Below, piece after piece: positions 44,436-53,070 of a stretch of 64,000 nucleotides of DNA. The notes beneath the pieces are model-generated. The model was not told the DNA's origin and searched no databases. It worked only from the letters and a program-made list of their open reading frames with translations. A program made the position numbers and the translations under genes. The DNA comes from Siminovitchia terrae (GTDB lineage Bacteria > Bacillota > Bacilli > Bacillales > Bacillaceae_C). The stretch's first letter is position 1, and the number at the start of each line of letters is the position of its first letter. The stretch lies in NCBI RefSeq assembly GCF_003605405.2, contig NZ_QYTW02000011.1, positions 1 through 64,000 of the forward strand, given 5' to 3'.

Positions 44436-44469
44436 TAGTTGTCAATTTATGTTCCGGCATTCCAAGACC

Positions 44470-45111
44470 TTATTCAGCTTCACCAACAACAGAGAATCGC
44501 TGATTTATATGTTCGGCACTTTCAACTTCATCTAAAACGGCAATGGCATAATCGGCATAGCTAATGTAGCTTTCACCTTTTGAATTTAGAGTGAGTATCT
44601 CCCGAGCTTTTGTGTATGAACCAGTTCGTTTACCTTCTGGATTAAAAAATCCTGCCGGGCTAATATAAGTCCATTTTATGCCGCTTGTATCTTTAAGTTC
44701 TTGTAAATTTGCAGCCATGTTTGAAGCTGTTGGTAGATATGCTTCAGGAAAATCAGGCGTTTCCATCACTCGAACTTTTTTTGCTTCATCTACATAAAGG
44801 CTTCCCGCTCCTCCCACGACTACCAATCGTGTATCTTGAGTACCTTTTAATGCTTCGATTAAAACTCTCCCTGCTTCAACATGTTGTTGCTCTTGTCCAG
44901 GTGCAGCATTAAATGCATTCACTACGACATCAAAAGCCTCTATATCTCGTGATTTTATGTCAAAGATGTTCTTTTCCACTACTGTCACTTGTTTGTTTGT
45001 AACTTTAGATGCATTCCTAACAATTGCTGTGACGTCATGCCCTCTTTCAACAGCTTCTTGTAAAATAAGACTTCCGGCTTTACCACTTGCCCCAATAATA
45101 CCTATCTTCAT
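44470..45111 (-). CDS. ywnB: NAD(P)-dependent epimerase-like protein, YwnB-like
   Basis: 213 residues from ATG 45111, seven bases after GGAGGG. Rossmann start MKIGIIGASGKAGSLILQEA (GxSGKxG variant), then LVVVGGAGSLYVDE and a C-terminal half of the atypical short-chain/NmrA-like type. Probably a quinone- or flavin-type NAD(P)H reductase or redox sensor. Divergent from the Rrf2 regulator, the same pairing as ywnB/ywnA in B. subtilis, with two dyads between. Confidence 0.88.
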   Translation of the reverse strand: MKIGIIGASGKAGSLILQEAVERGHDVTAIVRNASKVTNKQVTVVEKNIFDIKSRDIEAFDVVVNAFNAAPGQEQQHVEAGRVLIEALKGTQDTRLVVVGGAGSLYVDEAKKVRVMETPDFPEAYLPTASNMAANLQELKDTSGIKWTYISPAGFFNPEGKRTGSYTKAREILTLNSKGESYISYADYAIAVLDEVESAEHINQRFSVVGEAE

Positions 45112-45146
45112 TTTAAATCCCTCCAATACCTGTAACCAATATAATT

Positions 45147-45249
45147 ACATGTAACTATTATAGTTACATGTTTTCTTCCTGTCAACATTCACTATTTCTA
45201 TTTACGTTCTTTTTTACGCTATAATAAGCTTGTAATCAAATTAATTACA
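45147..45249. promoter_or_regulatory. Rrf2 dyad operators between ywnB and ywnA
   Basis: A perfect 25-bp dyad at 45147-45171 with arms ACATGTAACTA/TAGTTACATGT lies on the ywnB side; TGTAAT-N7-ATTACA at 45231-45249 lies on the ywnA side. The shared TGTAA/TTACA half-sites suggest one regulator, probably the Rrf2 protein. Confidence 0.65.
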
Positions 45250-45297
45250 TGAATGATAAAGATCGAGTTGAGATAATTATAAAGAAGGTGACTAAGG

Positions 45298-45720
45298 TTG
45301 GCTATCAGTAGCAGATTTGCAGTGAGCATTCACATATTAACTTTAATTGAATTAAATAAAGAAGGAACGAGCTCCTCTGAATTTTTATCTTCGAGTGTTA
45401 ACACGAACCCTGCCGTGATAAGGAAGATTATGAGCATGCTTAAAAAAGCAGGCTTAATAGAAGTATCCCCTGGTATTGCAGGAGCTAAACTTACTAAGGA
45501 ACTATCGGATATTACCCTGTTTGATGTTTATAAGGCTGTAAATGTCGTTCATGAGAACGGGTTATTTAGTATACATGACAATCCAAACCCAGACTGTCTG
45601 GTAGGAAAGAATATCCAACAAACAATAGAACCAATATTTCTTGCAGCTCAATCGGCCATGGAAGAGATTTTTAAAAATGTAACCCTTAATGATGTGGTGA
45701 AGGATATTGCGGATAAATAG
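45298..45720 (+). CDS. ywnA: Rrf2-family regulator, YwnA-like
   Basis: 140 residues from TTG with AGAAGGTGA upstream. Rrf2 winged helix: MAISSRFAVSIHILTLIELN, then SVNTNPAVIRKIMSMLKKAG. The family's iron-sulfur Cys cluster is absent; only one Cys (PDCLVGK) is present near residue 100. Probable repressor of itself and the divergent ywnB-like gene, perhaps by thiol or ligand sensing. Confidence 0.88.
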   Translation: MAISSRFAVSIHILTLIELNKEGTSSSEFLSSSVNTNPAVIRKIMSMLKKAGLIEVSPGIAGAKLTKELSDITLFDVYKAVNVVHENGLFSIHDNPNPDCLVGKNIQQTIEPIFLAAQSAMEEIFKNVTLNDVVKDIADK

Positions 45721-45913
45721 AATACAGCGGGGTGCAAGTTAAAAGAAAAAATTTTCTCGCCAATACGGAACAATGGAAGTTTACCTTCAGTTGAAGGAAA
45801 AAAGAGAAGGATATACGTAGTTTTCTGCTTGATGAACATTTAAAATAGGGGCCTCGGCCAGTAGCAAAATATAGAGAGACAGAACGCCCCTCCTTTTTTA
45901 TCGAAAACGGGGT

Positions 45914-46104
45914 TTAACTTCATTCAGCAGGAACCTCCCACTTCTGTAAGTGGAGAGATGAATGTATATTGGTATTCCATTCAGTGGGGGTTCAAACCCC
46001 GGCTGAATAAAGTTAAAGCCCCGGCGGATGCCACAGATTTTCAGAGGAAATTTATCGAGCGAAGCTCGATAAAATCTGGGCGCAAATACGCCAAGGCGCA
46101 TTTG
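45914..46104 (-). repeat. Interspersed repeat, copy 7 (only inverted copy)
   Basis: 191-bp full copy in minus orientation, the only one of 11. It lies between ywnA and the kinase gene, in convergent-gene DNA. Confidence 0.9.
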
Positions 46105-46123
46105 ATATAAAAACTAAAGAACC

Positions 46124-46169
46124 AGGGGCGCAAGTACTATATACGAACCAGTAATAGCTTACACCCCTA
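46124..46169 (-). terminator. Terminator-like hairpin of kinase gene
   Basis: Stem AGGGGTGTAAG/CTTGCGCCCCT (with one mismatch), then GGTTCTTTAGTTTTT on the minus strand. Confidence 0.5.
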
Positions 46170-46189
46170 TTATAATCATTGTTAACATT

Positions 46190-47038
46190 CTATAATAACA
46201 TTCTCAAATATTTTTCGAAGTTGACTCCTGCTACTTCTGGAGTCTGCTCCAAGCAGGTATCACTAATTGCTGCTGACAGGAACTCTTCTGCAAGTTGAAT
46301 CGATTTTTTAAGATCCTCTCCACGCATCATGCTTCCCATCATCACAGATGCAAATAAGTCACCAGTACCAGAATAACTTTTACCATTATAGGGCGTAGCC
46401 CTATAAAAAGTTCGATCTCCGTCCAAATACATGTTTCCAATAAACTGATTATCTGTATCTGTTGTTTGTGGATTCACACCAGTGATAATAACCTGAGCAT
46501 CAGTTTCTTGCTGCATAATATTACCAACTTCTTCTAACGCTTTCAGAAAATCCCTTTCATTTGTATAATTATATAATTTTTCATAGGATAATCCTGTTAA
46601 TAGACAGCACTCCGTAACATTTGGTGTAATTACGTCTGCACACTTCACAAGTTCTTTCATTCGTACCAGCATTCCACCTGTAAAAAGCTTATAGGCTTCA
46701 CCCCTATCTCCCATTATAGGGTCAACAAGTAAAAGCGTTTCTTTTTTATAAAACTTATCTAAAAAACGAAAAATATTATCGATTTGCTCTCTCCCGGTAA
46801 CGAAACCGGTATAGATTCCGTCAAAAGCTACATTCAGTTTGCTCCATTCCTCTTCAAAATATTGCATTTTAGAAGTTAGATCTTCACAAAAAAAACTTGG
46901 ATAATCGGTTTGCGCAGATAATATTGCTGTCGGCAAAGGACAAGCCTGCACTCCCATTACCGAAAGAACCGGAATTGCAGCTGTTAATGAACATTTACCA
47001 AAAGATGACAAATCCTGTATTACAGCGACTTTTTTCAT
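46190..47038 (-). CDS. Pyridoxal kinase (PdxY/PdxK family)
   Basis: 282 residues from ATG 47038, with GGAGG seven bases upstream. Ribokinase-like fold: KVAVIQDLSSFGKCSLTAAI at the start, DPIMGDRGEAYKLF, PNVTECCLLTGL and the catalytic YSGTGDLFASVM. Phosphorylates pyridoxal or pyridoxamine for vitamin B6 salvage. The group with NCSSFGKCSLT-type starts is common in Firmicutes. Single gene. Confidence 0.9.
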   Translation of the reverse strand: MKKVAVIQDLSSFGKCSLTAAIPVLSVMGVQACPLPTAILSAQTDYPSFFCEDLTSKMQYFEEEWSKLNVAFDGIYTGFVTGREQIDNIFRFLDKFYKKETLLLVDPIMGDRGEAYKLFTGGMLVRMKELVKCADVITPNVTECCLLTGLSYEKLYNYTNERDFLKALEEVGNIMQQETDAQVIITGVNPQTTDTDNQFIGNMYLDGDRTFYRATPYNGKSYSGTGDLFASVMMGSMMRGEDLKKSIQLAEEFLSAAISDTCLEQTPEVAGVNFEKYLRMLL

Positions 47039-47269
47039 AAATACCTCCAAAAGACGTATCCAAATTGAACTTTATCTATATTATCATAAAAAAAGTAAAG
47101 GAAATCCACAATAGAAGTAGTCATGATGACTCAAGATCGCTTATCAATACAAAGGGTTAACATCTGATTGGTGGTTTGTGAACAAACCGGAAAATCTATC
47201 TGTCAGGTATTGGAATCCAGCTGTCTGAATTTATTTCACACTAGAAAATTGACTGCTTGATATAAAACT

Positions 47270-47443
47270 CTAACTTTTAGGGGGCACCACATCAGCACCG
47301 GGCCTGCTTTTTACGTGTATATATATATGTATGCCCCTGCATCTGCATTCGAATTTACGCTCGTGCCTCACTTCACGACATTCATTAATCCATCTTACCC
47401 GCCGTCTTAACCGCTCGTCCTTAAACTCCTCTTCAAACCACAT
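47270..47443 (-). CDS. Possible small basic Cys-containing protein
   Basis: 57-codon frame with AGGAGAG about eight bases before ATG 47443. It reads MWFEEEFKDERLRRRVRWIN, then CREVRHERKFECRCRGIHIY. Very rich in Arg and Glu, with three Cys residues. I do not recognise it. It fills much of an otherwise empty 600-bp gap on the same strand as the kinase gene downstream. Confidence 0.4.
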   Translation of the reverse strand: MWFEEEFKDERLRRRVRWINECREVRHERKFECRCRGIHIYIHVKSRPGADVVPPKS

Positions 47444-47563
47444 TTACATCTCTCCTATTGTTTATCGAGCGACTCATTAATAGTGTATTAGAAATTATTC
47501 AATTTGATGGATAGACCGTTTAGTAGAAACGAAGGTTTTTATTGAGTAAAAATAAGCTGTTAA

Positions 47564-47770
47564 CCTATTGTAGTATCTCTATTATCCCAGAAAACTCTAA
47601 TTAATCTTGCTCATGAGAATTCCCCTTTTAATAGGACAGTTCATAATCACAAACAGGGCATTTTGGAACAAGTTCAGAAGGAATTTTACAATCAACCGTT
47701 TGGACTTTGGAAGTGGCTAAAATCCGACGGCATTATTAATGTTTTCTATTACACTGTAGAGAAAGTATAT
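47564..47770 (+). pseudogene. Gene fragment cut by repeat copy 8
   Basis: Stop-free 69-codon stretch with coding-like composition: TLINLAHENSPFNRTVHNHK, ILEQVQKEFYNQPFGLWKWL, IINVFYYTVEKVY. It runs straight into repeat copy 8. No RBS-supported start. After the repeat, short frames end near 48016. The family is not recognised. Confidence 0.4.
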
Positions 47771-47961
47771 CAAATGCGCCTTGGCGTATTTGCGCCTAGA
47801 TTTTATCGAGCTTCGCTCGATAAATTTCCTTTGAAAATCTGTGGCATCCGCCGGGGCTTTAACTTTATTCAGCCGGGGTTTGAACCCCCACTGAATGGAA
47901 TACCAATAGGCTTTCATCTCACCTCTTACAGATGTGGGAGACTTCTGCTGAATGAAGGTAA
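47771..47961 (+). repeat. Interspersed repeat, copy 8
   Basis: 191-bp full copy, ending GGTAA. It continues the reading frame of the upstream fragment, but that frame is common to all copies (MRLGVFAPRFYRA... in plus). Confidence 0.9.
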
Positions 47962-48005
47962 ATGGATCAAGGGCTCTTTCATTCAACTTATATCCTCTCT
48001 AAACA

Positions 48006-49481
48006 TCAATTTTTAATATTTGTTTCAAAATAATAAAACTCATCTGCTTTTTTCTCTTTCAGAAGTATAGGATCGGTTTTTTCACCTTTCACATATTGAT
48101 TGAAGAAAGCCAAAATGTATTGATTCATCACTTGATGGAATTGATCGACATCGATACCCCTTGACAATAAAGGTGAAAGATAGGGGAAATCCGTAAAAGT
48201 ATAATGATCTCCAGCTATAAAAGTGAGCCTATATGTGTCATCTTTTATTCCTTCTTCATAGTGAAAATCTGCAAGTTCTGTAATTTTATTATGATATTCA
48301 TGGAATTCCTCTGGTGTAACATTTGTATACTTTATTTCTTCATCCGTTATATAGAGATAATCATCATCTAATATGAACATAAAAGGCTTTTCAAGCTCTG
48401 AGCTTGCTACTGGTTCATGCAAAGGCCCGTCTATATTGATTCCTGATGAAAATCTGGAATCATCTAACAATACTTGAGCAGCTGTTGATCCCCCATAGGA
48501 GTGTCCAAAAATTCCAATCCTATCTATGTCCATCTTTCCAGTGAACAACCCTTGAGGGTCCTGTTTATTTATTTTTGTTAATTGATCGACTACAAAGCTC
48601 ACATCTTTTGATCTCGTTTTGACATCTTTCTCATCTTCAATATTAAAGGAATAAGAATAAGCATCCGCGCGATTCATTACTTCCCGTCCATCAGGAAATT
48701 TCGTATATCCTGCATCATTCGTATGATCAATACTGACAACGAAGTATCCATGGCTTGCTAGTTCCTCCATTTGGGAATAACTCTGCATTCTGGTACTGCC
48801 AAATCCATGAGAAAATACTAGAATCGGGTATTTGTTTCCCCGATCGGAGACTGCAATATCTTTTATACTGTTAGATTCGGAATATTTTAGATACTCAAAG
48901 AAAGAACGCGGAACAGAAAAAATGAACTCCATCGTTCCCGACCATTCTTCATAAGGAAATGCTTCATATTGAATGTCTTGATTATCATCTGTCACCTCTC
49001 CCGGATACCATATTTGTATCATGATTTCTCGGGCTTCTTGTTTTGATAAACTACTTTCACTTCTGGATTCATCTATTAAATGCATTGAAGTCATGCCTAC
49101 TTCAAAAGGTCCTGTAGGCTTTGGAAATTGAAATACAGGCATCGCAATGACTAAACCAAAGCTGCTAATCGAATAGATAAGGGTAAACAAAATGCACGAA
49201 ATTTTTTTGACCTTCTTTTTATTCTCACTTTCCAATTTAACTTTTTTACTATTCCTCTGAATGAACGGTTTCAGTGTGAATACAGTCAAAAAAATAAATA
49301 ATACGTAGGTTAATCCCATTTGCCACCGCTGACCCTCTACCCCAAAATGAATAATAATAAATATGAGCGCTACTAAATTAGTACTTATTTTTACTTTTGA
49401 GTCGAACCTGAACAGAAAAGAAAAAAGCCAAAATATATGAACAGCGATTAAAACTCCTTCAAATAATCTCAATAATCTCAT
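48006..49481 (-). CDS. Alpha/beta hydrolase, PAF-acetylhydrolase-like, membrane-anchored
   Basis: 491 residues. About four membrane segments in the first 130 residues (MRLLRLFEGVLIAVHIFWLF; LVALIFIIIHFGVEG; MGLTYVLFIFLTVF; CILFTLIYSISSFGLVIAM). An outside lipase domain follows: oxyanion region VFSHGFGSTRM, nucleophile GHSYGGS, His in AGDHYTFTDFPYL. Matches the platelet-activating-factor acetylhydrolase isoform II-like family; probably hydrolyses phospholipid or ester substrates. Confidence 0.85.
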   Translation of the reverse strand: MRLLRLFEGVLIAVHIFWLFSFLFRFDSKVKISTNLVALIFIIIHFGVEGQRWQMGLTYVLFIFLTVFTLKPFIQRNSKKVKLESENKKKVKKISCILFTLIYSISSFGLVIAMPVFQFPKPTGPFEVGMTSMHLIDESRSESSLSKQEAREIMIQIWYPGEVTDDNQDIQYEAFPYEEWSGTMEFIFSVPRSFFEYLKYSESNSIKDIAVSDRGNKYPILVFSHGFGSTRMQSYSQMEELASHGYFVVSIDHTNDAGYTKFPDGREVMNRADAYSYSFNIEDEKDVKTRSKDVSFVVDQLTKINKQDPQGLFTGKMDIDRIGIFGHSYGGSTAAQVLLDDSRFSSGINIDGPLHEPVASSELEKPFMFILDDDYLYITDEEIKYTNVTPEEFHEYHNKITELADFHYEEGIKDDTYRLTFIAGDHYTFTDFPYLSPLLSRGIDVDQFHQVMNQYILAFFNQYVKGEKTDPILLKEKKADEFYYFETNIKN

Positions 49482-49671
49482 CTCCTATTAATATAGTTAA
49501 GTTAATTAAACTAAACTATAATCCATAAGAGTTTAAATGTCAAAGCTTATGAAATAGAGTTAAGAAGTGAAGTTTTTATCTTATTAACCTGAACGAATAC
49601 CCTATCACATTTGTAAAATGACAAACCTGAATCAAGGTGGACACAGTCCATTTAGAAAAATATGTAATAAT
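49482..49671. other. Intergenic stretch before repeat copy 9
   Basis: AT-rich promoter DNA of the hydrolase; no gene seen. Confidence 0.5.
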
Positions 49672-49844
49672 CAAATGCGCCTTGACGTATTTGCGCCCAG
49701 ATTTTATCGAGCTCCGCTCGATAAATTTCCTCTGAAAATCTGTGGCATCCGCCGGAGGCTTTAACTTTATTCAGCTGGGGTAATACCAATAGGCATTCAT
49801 CTCACCACTTACAGAAGTGGGAGACTTCTGCTGAATAAAGTGAA
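49672..49844 (+). repeat. Interspersed repeat, copy 9 (small deletion)
   Basis: 173-bp copy. The hairpin half TTTGAACCCC...CTGAATGGA is lost between GGGG and TAATACC; the end reads GTGAA. After it, a remnant frame (SLLRGKPEEIIHAKMIYNQP) ends at TAA near 49937. Confidence 0.9.
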
Positions 49845-49983
49845 AACCCGCGACCGAAATCCTTGCTCCGGGGAAAGCCGGAAGAGATCATCCATGCCAA
49901 AATGATCTACAACCAGCCAGATCCCGAAGCTGCGTAAAAAATGAGAAAGGCAGTAAATTTGTCAATCATTCTTCCAATCCCTT

Positions 49984-50355
49984 TTATGTTTTCTCAATAT
50001 TGATTGAAGGGCAGCGCTTTAAAATATCATTTACGAGTTGTTCATTATTTCCACTTTCAAATACAACATAATCAAATTCATGTTCTTTCAAACGAAGCAT
50101 AACGATTTCATTTGCGCTATGATAGGCTAAAAAGTATTTCTTGCCTTCAATCATAAATATTCCAGCTTTATGGCCAGATGTCGTAATGCCTGTTCGCTTA
50201 ACGGCAGTTTTCCATGGAAATTTATATGAACCCACCCGAATCTCTTCAATCATAGTGTAAGGAATTTTGATTTCCTTCCTCATAGTCAACGCCGCTGTCC
50301 AACCCGAAATTTTCAGTAATAACTCATTATCATTCGATACAACTTGAAAGCTCAT
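49984..50355 (-). CDS. Bacterial PH-like domain protein
   Basis: 123 residues, all-beta then a terminal helix, no membrane segment: MSFQVVSNDNELLLKISGWT, IPYTMIEEIRVGSYKF, AGIFMIEGKKYFLAYHSANE. It resembles the PH-like domain proteins of unknown function in Bacillus. It lies 66 bases after the ABC permease gene on the same strand and may belong to that operon. Confidence 0.6.
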   Translation of the reverse strand: MSFQVVSNDNELLLKISGWTAALTMRKEIKIPYTMIEEIRVGSYKFPWKTAVKRTGITTSGHKAGIFMIEGKKYFLAYHSANEIVMLRLKEHEFDYVVFESGNNEQLVNDILKRCPSINIEKT

Positions 50356-50421
50356 CAGTTAACTCCTCCAATTCACACGGTTTTCCCCTGTTTTTTCCAA
50401 CCCTAGACATGATGAAACAAG

Positions 50422-51207
50422 TCACATAGAAGGCAATTCCTTTCGCGATAAGCACAATGTTGCAAATATTAAGCAGAAAACAATAAGTAATATGGTTACA
50501 ATGATTGTTGTTAACAAGTGAGGTAACGTATTACCAGACGTAATAATGCTCACAGCTTGATTTGTTAAATGCGCCGGATTCAAAATCTGAAATCCTCCGC
50601 CCAACAAGGTAACAGTTTTCATTAGTATTAAAACAAAAACAGACAGCAGTGCAATGGCGGATGTTCTAACCAATAAAGCGCCTATTGCTATTACGAAAGT
50701 CAACATAAACAAGCACCAAATATAGTAAACTCCTAGTCCTGCTGCAATCCTAACAAGGGAAACAGCTTGATATAAATAAAAAGTATAAAATAGAGCCGTC
50801 AAATATCCGATGAAGACCGAACCAGCAATCATAGCTGCATGCCCAAATAACTTACTTAGCAAATACTCAGTGAGTGTCGTATCTCGGGTAAGAATAAACG
50901 CCAGCATCCCGTTAGTTTTATCCGATACGATGACCCCCATTGTTGCAATAACAATAACGATTAATCCCATTTGGTCAAATTGATTGGTTAAAACACCAGC
51001 TAATACTTCATCAGCCGTTAACTCGGGCAAGGTAATAGCCAATCCATCAGGCAATCCACCGGCTATTTTCAATATTTCGGGTAAATAAAAGGACGATAAA
51101 GGTTGAAGGATTCCTAAAAAGATAAAAACGACAGGCAGCCATAATATTTTGTAACTTCTTTTAGCATCCAGCCATTCTTTCTTCATCAGAACTGTGAAGC
51201 GGTTCAT
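50422..51207 (-). CDS. yxlG: ABC-2 type permease, YxlG-like
   Basis: 261 residues, six membrane helices. N-terminal segment MKKEWLDAKRSYKILWLPVV, then IVIVIATMGVIVSDKTNGML, typical of ABC-2 exporters. It overlaps the ATPase gene by four bases. With the ATPase and the PLDc_N protein it forms the YxlE-F-G set known from the sigY operon in B. subtilis; here no sigY is adjacent. Confidence 0.82.
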   Translation of the reverse strand: MNRFTVLMKKEWLDAKRSYKILWLPVVFIFLGILQPLSSFYLPEILKIAGGLPDGLAITLPELTADEVLAGVLTNQFDQMGLIVIVIATMGVIVSDKTNGMLAFILTRDTTLTEYLLSKLFGHAAMIAGSVFIGYLTALFYTFYLYQAVSLVRIAAGLGVYYIWCLFMLTFVIAIGALLVRTSAIALLSVFVLILMKTVTLLGGGFQILNPAHLTNQAVSIITSGNTLPHLLTTIIVTILLIVFCLIFATLCLSRKELPSM

Positions 51208-52109
51208 GACGACTTCACCATCCTTATAAAGATCTCTTCCAAGCTTTCCTGTACCAATTCAAATTTTTGAATAGGAAGATGTAAATTTGTAATATTACGT
51301 AACAGCCAGTCTCTCCCTTGCTCGATATTTTTAACTCGCACTTTGGCAGCATTTCCTGTCAGTTCAATAGATTCAACAATGTCTTCATTAACTAACTGGT
51401 TTGACCACTCGCTTATTCGCGGCGCCTGAATGATAAACATATGTTTTTGAGTCTGTTGAATGATTTGATTAATCGATCCGTTCACAAGTAACTTCCCTTT
51501 ATTTATGATCAGCATCTTATCGCAAAGCTCTTCAGCATCATGTAAAATATGCGTAGAAAAAAGAATGGTCGATTTCTGTTTGATCACTTTGAGCAAATCC
51601 AATATATCCCTGCGCCCTAATGGATCCAATGCAGAGACCGGCTCATCCATTATCAGTAATTTCGGTTGATGGATGAGTGCTTGTGCGATTCCTAATCTTT
51701 GCTTCATACCTCCTGAATAAGTGCCAATAGGCTGATTTTCCATCCCATTCAGTCCCACCAGCTCCAGCAGCTCATGGATTCTTTGTTCCAAAACCTCCTT
51801 CTCTATATTTGAAAGGCCCCCCATAAATTTAAGCAGTTCCTTCCCTGTCATCCACGGATAAAAAGTGGGGTGCTGCGGTAAATATCCAATATATTTGCGC
51901 ATTTCGCCATGGTTATTTCTATTAATCAAGATTTGACCACCAGTAAGTTTGTTTATATCTAGGATCATTTTAATAATCGTTGTTTTACCTGCCCCATTGG
52001 GACCGAGAAGAGCGACACATTCTCCCTGATTAATATGGAAATCAATCTGTTGAACAACCTCATGATTTCCATACTTTTTTTGAAGCTGGCTTACTTGAAG
52101 TAGGGGCAT
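51204..52109 (-). CDS. yxlF: ABC transporter ATPase, YxlF-like
   Basis: 301 residues. Walker A GPNGAGKTT, Q-loop YLPQHPTFYPWMTGKEL, signature YSGGMKQRLGIAQAL, Walker B LLIMDEPVSALDP and switch His in STHILHD. The C-terminal 80 residues resemble the regulatory tail of ABC-2 exporters. Partner of the permease downstream. ATG 52109 has GGAGG ten bases upstream and lies inside the 3' end of the preceding gene, so translation is coupled. Confidence 0.92.
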   Translation of the reverse strand: MPLLQVSQLQKKYGNHEVVQQIDFHINQGECVALLGPNGAGKTTIIKMILDINKLTGGQILINRNNHGEMRKYIGYLPQHPTFYPWMTGKELLKFMGGLSNIEKEVLEQRIHELLELVGLNGMENQPIGTYSGGMKQRLGIAQALIHQPKLLIMDEPVSALDPLGRRDILDLLKVIKQKSTILFSTHILHDAEELCDKMLIINKGKLLVNGSINQIIQQTQKHMFIIQAPRISEWSNQLVNEDIVESIELTGNAAKVRVKNIEQGRDWLLRNITNLHLPIQKFELVQESLEEIFIRMVKSS

Positions 52110-52332
52110 CTATGCTGTGCCTCCTTCCGAAGATAAAGTACAAGATGGGGCCGATCATATTAATCAAAACAATAATCATTCCCCACATCCATTTATATTC
52201 TCTGCTTTGATTTCTTTTTAATAGATCCCATAATGCCACAGAAAATAAAATGAGATGTAAGATCACGATGGGTAAAATCAACGGTAACCAATTACCAATT
52301 TCGTCAATCCCAATGTGATAGCCATAATGCAT
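52060..52332 (-). CDS. yxlE: PLDc_N-type small membrane protein, YxlE-like
   Basis: 90 residues with two membrane helices: LPLILPIVILHLILFSVALW, then the hallmark RNQSREYKWMWGMIIVLINM and GPILYFIFGRR. PLDc_N proteins resemble the N-terminus of cardiolipin synthases without the catalytic part; YxlE acts in the sigY system. It overlaps the ATPase start by 50 bases and begins 12 bases after the regulator gene's stop. Confidence 0.85.
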   Translation of the reverse strand: MHYGYHIGIDEIGNWLPLILPIVILHLILFSVALWDLLKRNQSREYKWMWGMIIVLINMIGPILYFIFGRRHSIDAPTSSKPASKKVWKS

Positions 52333-52344
52333 GTCAAAACCTCC

Positions 52345-52887
52345 TTACGATTCCTGTGAGTCTTGCGGGATAAACATGCTAGCAAAAATTCGGGTAGTTC
52401 GTGCAGACGTCGGATGGTTGTGGACCACTTTTTCAAGGGCTTGCTGGATGGTCTGTGTAAGCTCTTGAAATTCTTCATCCGATAGATGCAAAGGTATATA
52501 CGCGTAACTGAATCCTTCTTTTTCATATTGTTCAGGGGACGTCTCCGCCAAATAAGAGGTGGCTAATTGAAATAAATTGCCATGATAGACGGAAAAATGC
52601 TGGATGTGGTCTTCGCGTGAAGTCTTTTCAACTTCGCTTTCGGGAATGTGCAGGTTATCTCTTTTTACTGAGAACATGCGTTCTTCAGTCCCCTTCACCT
52701 TTTTCGTTTCAATGACTTCAACAAGGTTTGCTTCAAGTAAAAGATTCATATGGCGGTATAGCGTAGCTTGAGGAATATCACCAAGTATCTCTACAAGTTG
52801 TGCGATTGTGAGTGGTTTACCTAGTAACAATTGTTGAATGATTCGCATTCGTACAGGATGAAGAAGTAAATCAGCCTTTCCTTTCAT
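52345..52887 (-). CDS. ArsR-like HTH regulator of the yxlEFG-like operon
   Basis: About 180 residues from ATG 52887 with AGAGGTG upstream. N-terminal winged helix: KADLLLHPVRMRIIQQLLLG, TIAQLVEILGDIPQATLYRHMNLLLEANL. A C-terminal effector domain of 110 residues follows. First gene of the operon with PLDc_N protein, ATPase and permease. A perfect palindrome covers its promoter, so it is likely an autorepressor. Confidence 0.85.
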   Translation of the reverse strand: MKGKADLLLHPVRMRIIQQLLLGKPLTIAQLVEILGDIPQATLYRHMNLLLEANLVEVIETKKVKGTEERMFSVKRDNLHIPESEVEKTSREDHIQHFSVYHGNLFQLATSYLAETSPEQYEKEGFSYAYIPLHLSDEEFQELTQTIQQALEKVVHNHPTSARTTRIFASMFIPQDSQES

Positions 52888-52903
52888 TTGAACACCTCTA
52901 ACC

Positions 52904-52927
52904 ATTATCATTTTATAAAATGATAAT
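52904..52927. promoter_or_regulatory. Perfect 24-bp palindrome before HTH gene
   Basis: ATTATCATTTTA/TAAAATGATAAT, no mismatch, 17 bases before the regulator's ATG. Probable operator of that regulator; it includes TATAAAAT-like promoter DNA. Confidence 0.6.
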
Positions 52928-53020
52928 ATAATTTCAAAATCGTATTGTCAACTTATTTTCTAATATTTGTTGGCCCATTAATCGTTCTCCTACATTTTTG
53001 TATCTTTTTTCAAAAAGGTT

Positions 53021-53046
53021 TTGTATAATATATCTAAATGATATAT
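53021..53046 (+). promoter_or_regulatory. padR2 promoter with dyad operator
   Basis: ATATATC-N5-GATATAT (53028-53046) overlaps TATAAT (53024-53029) upstream of the padR gene at 53071. Probable PadR autoregulatory site. Confidence 0.5.
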
Positions 53047-53070
53047 ATCTTTTAGTTAGGGTGGACTACT

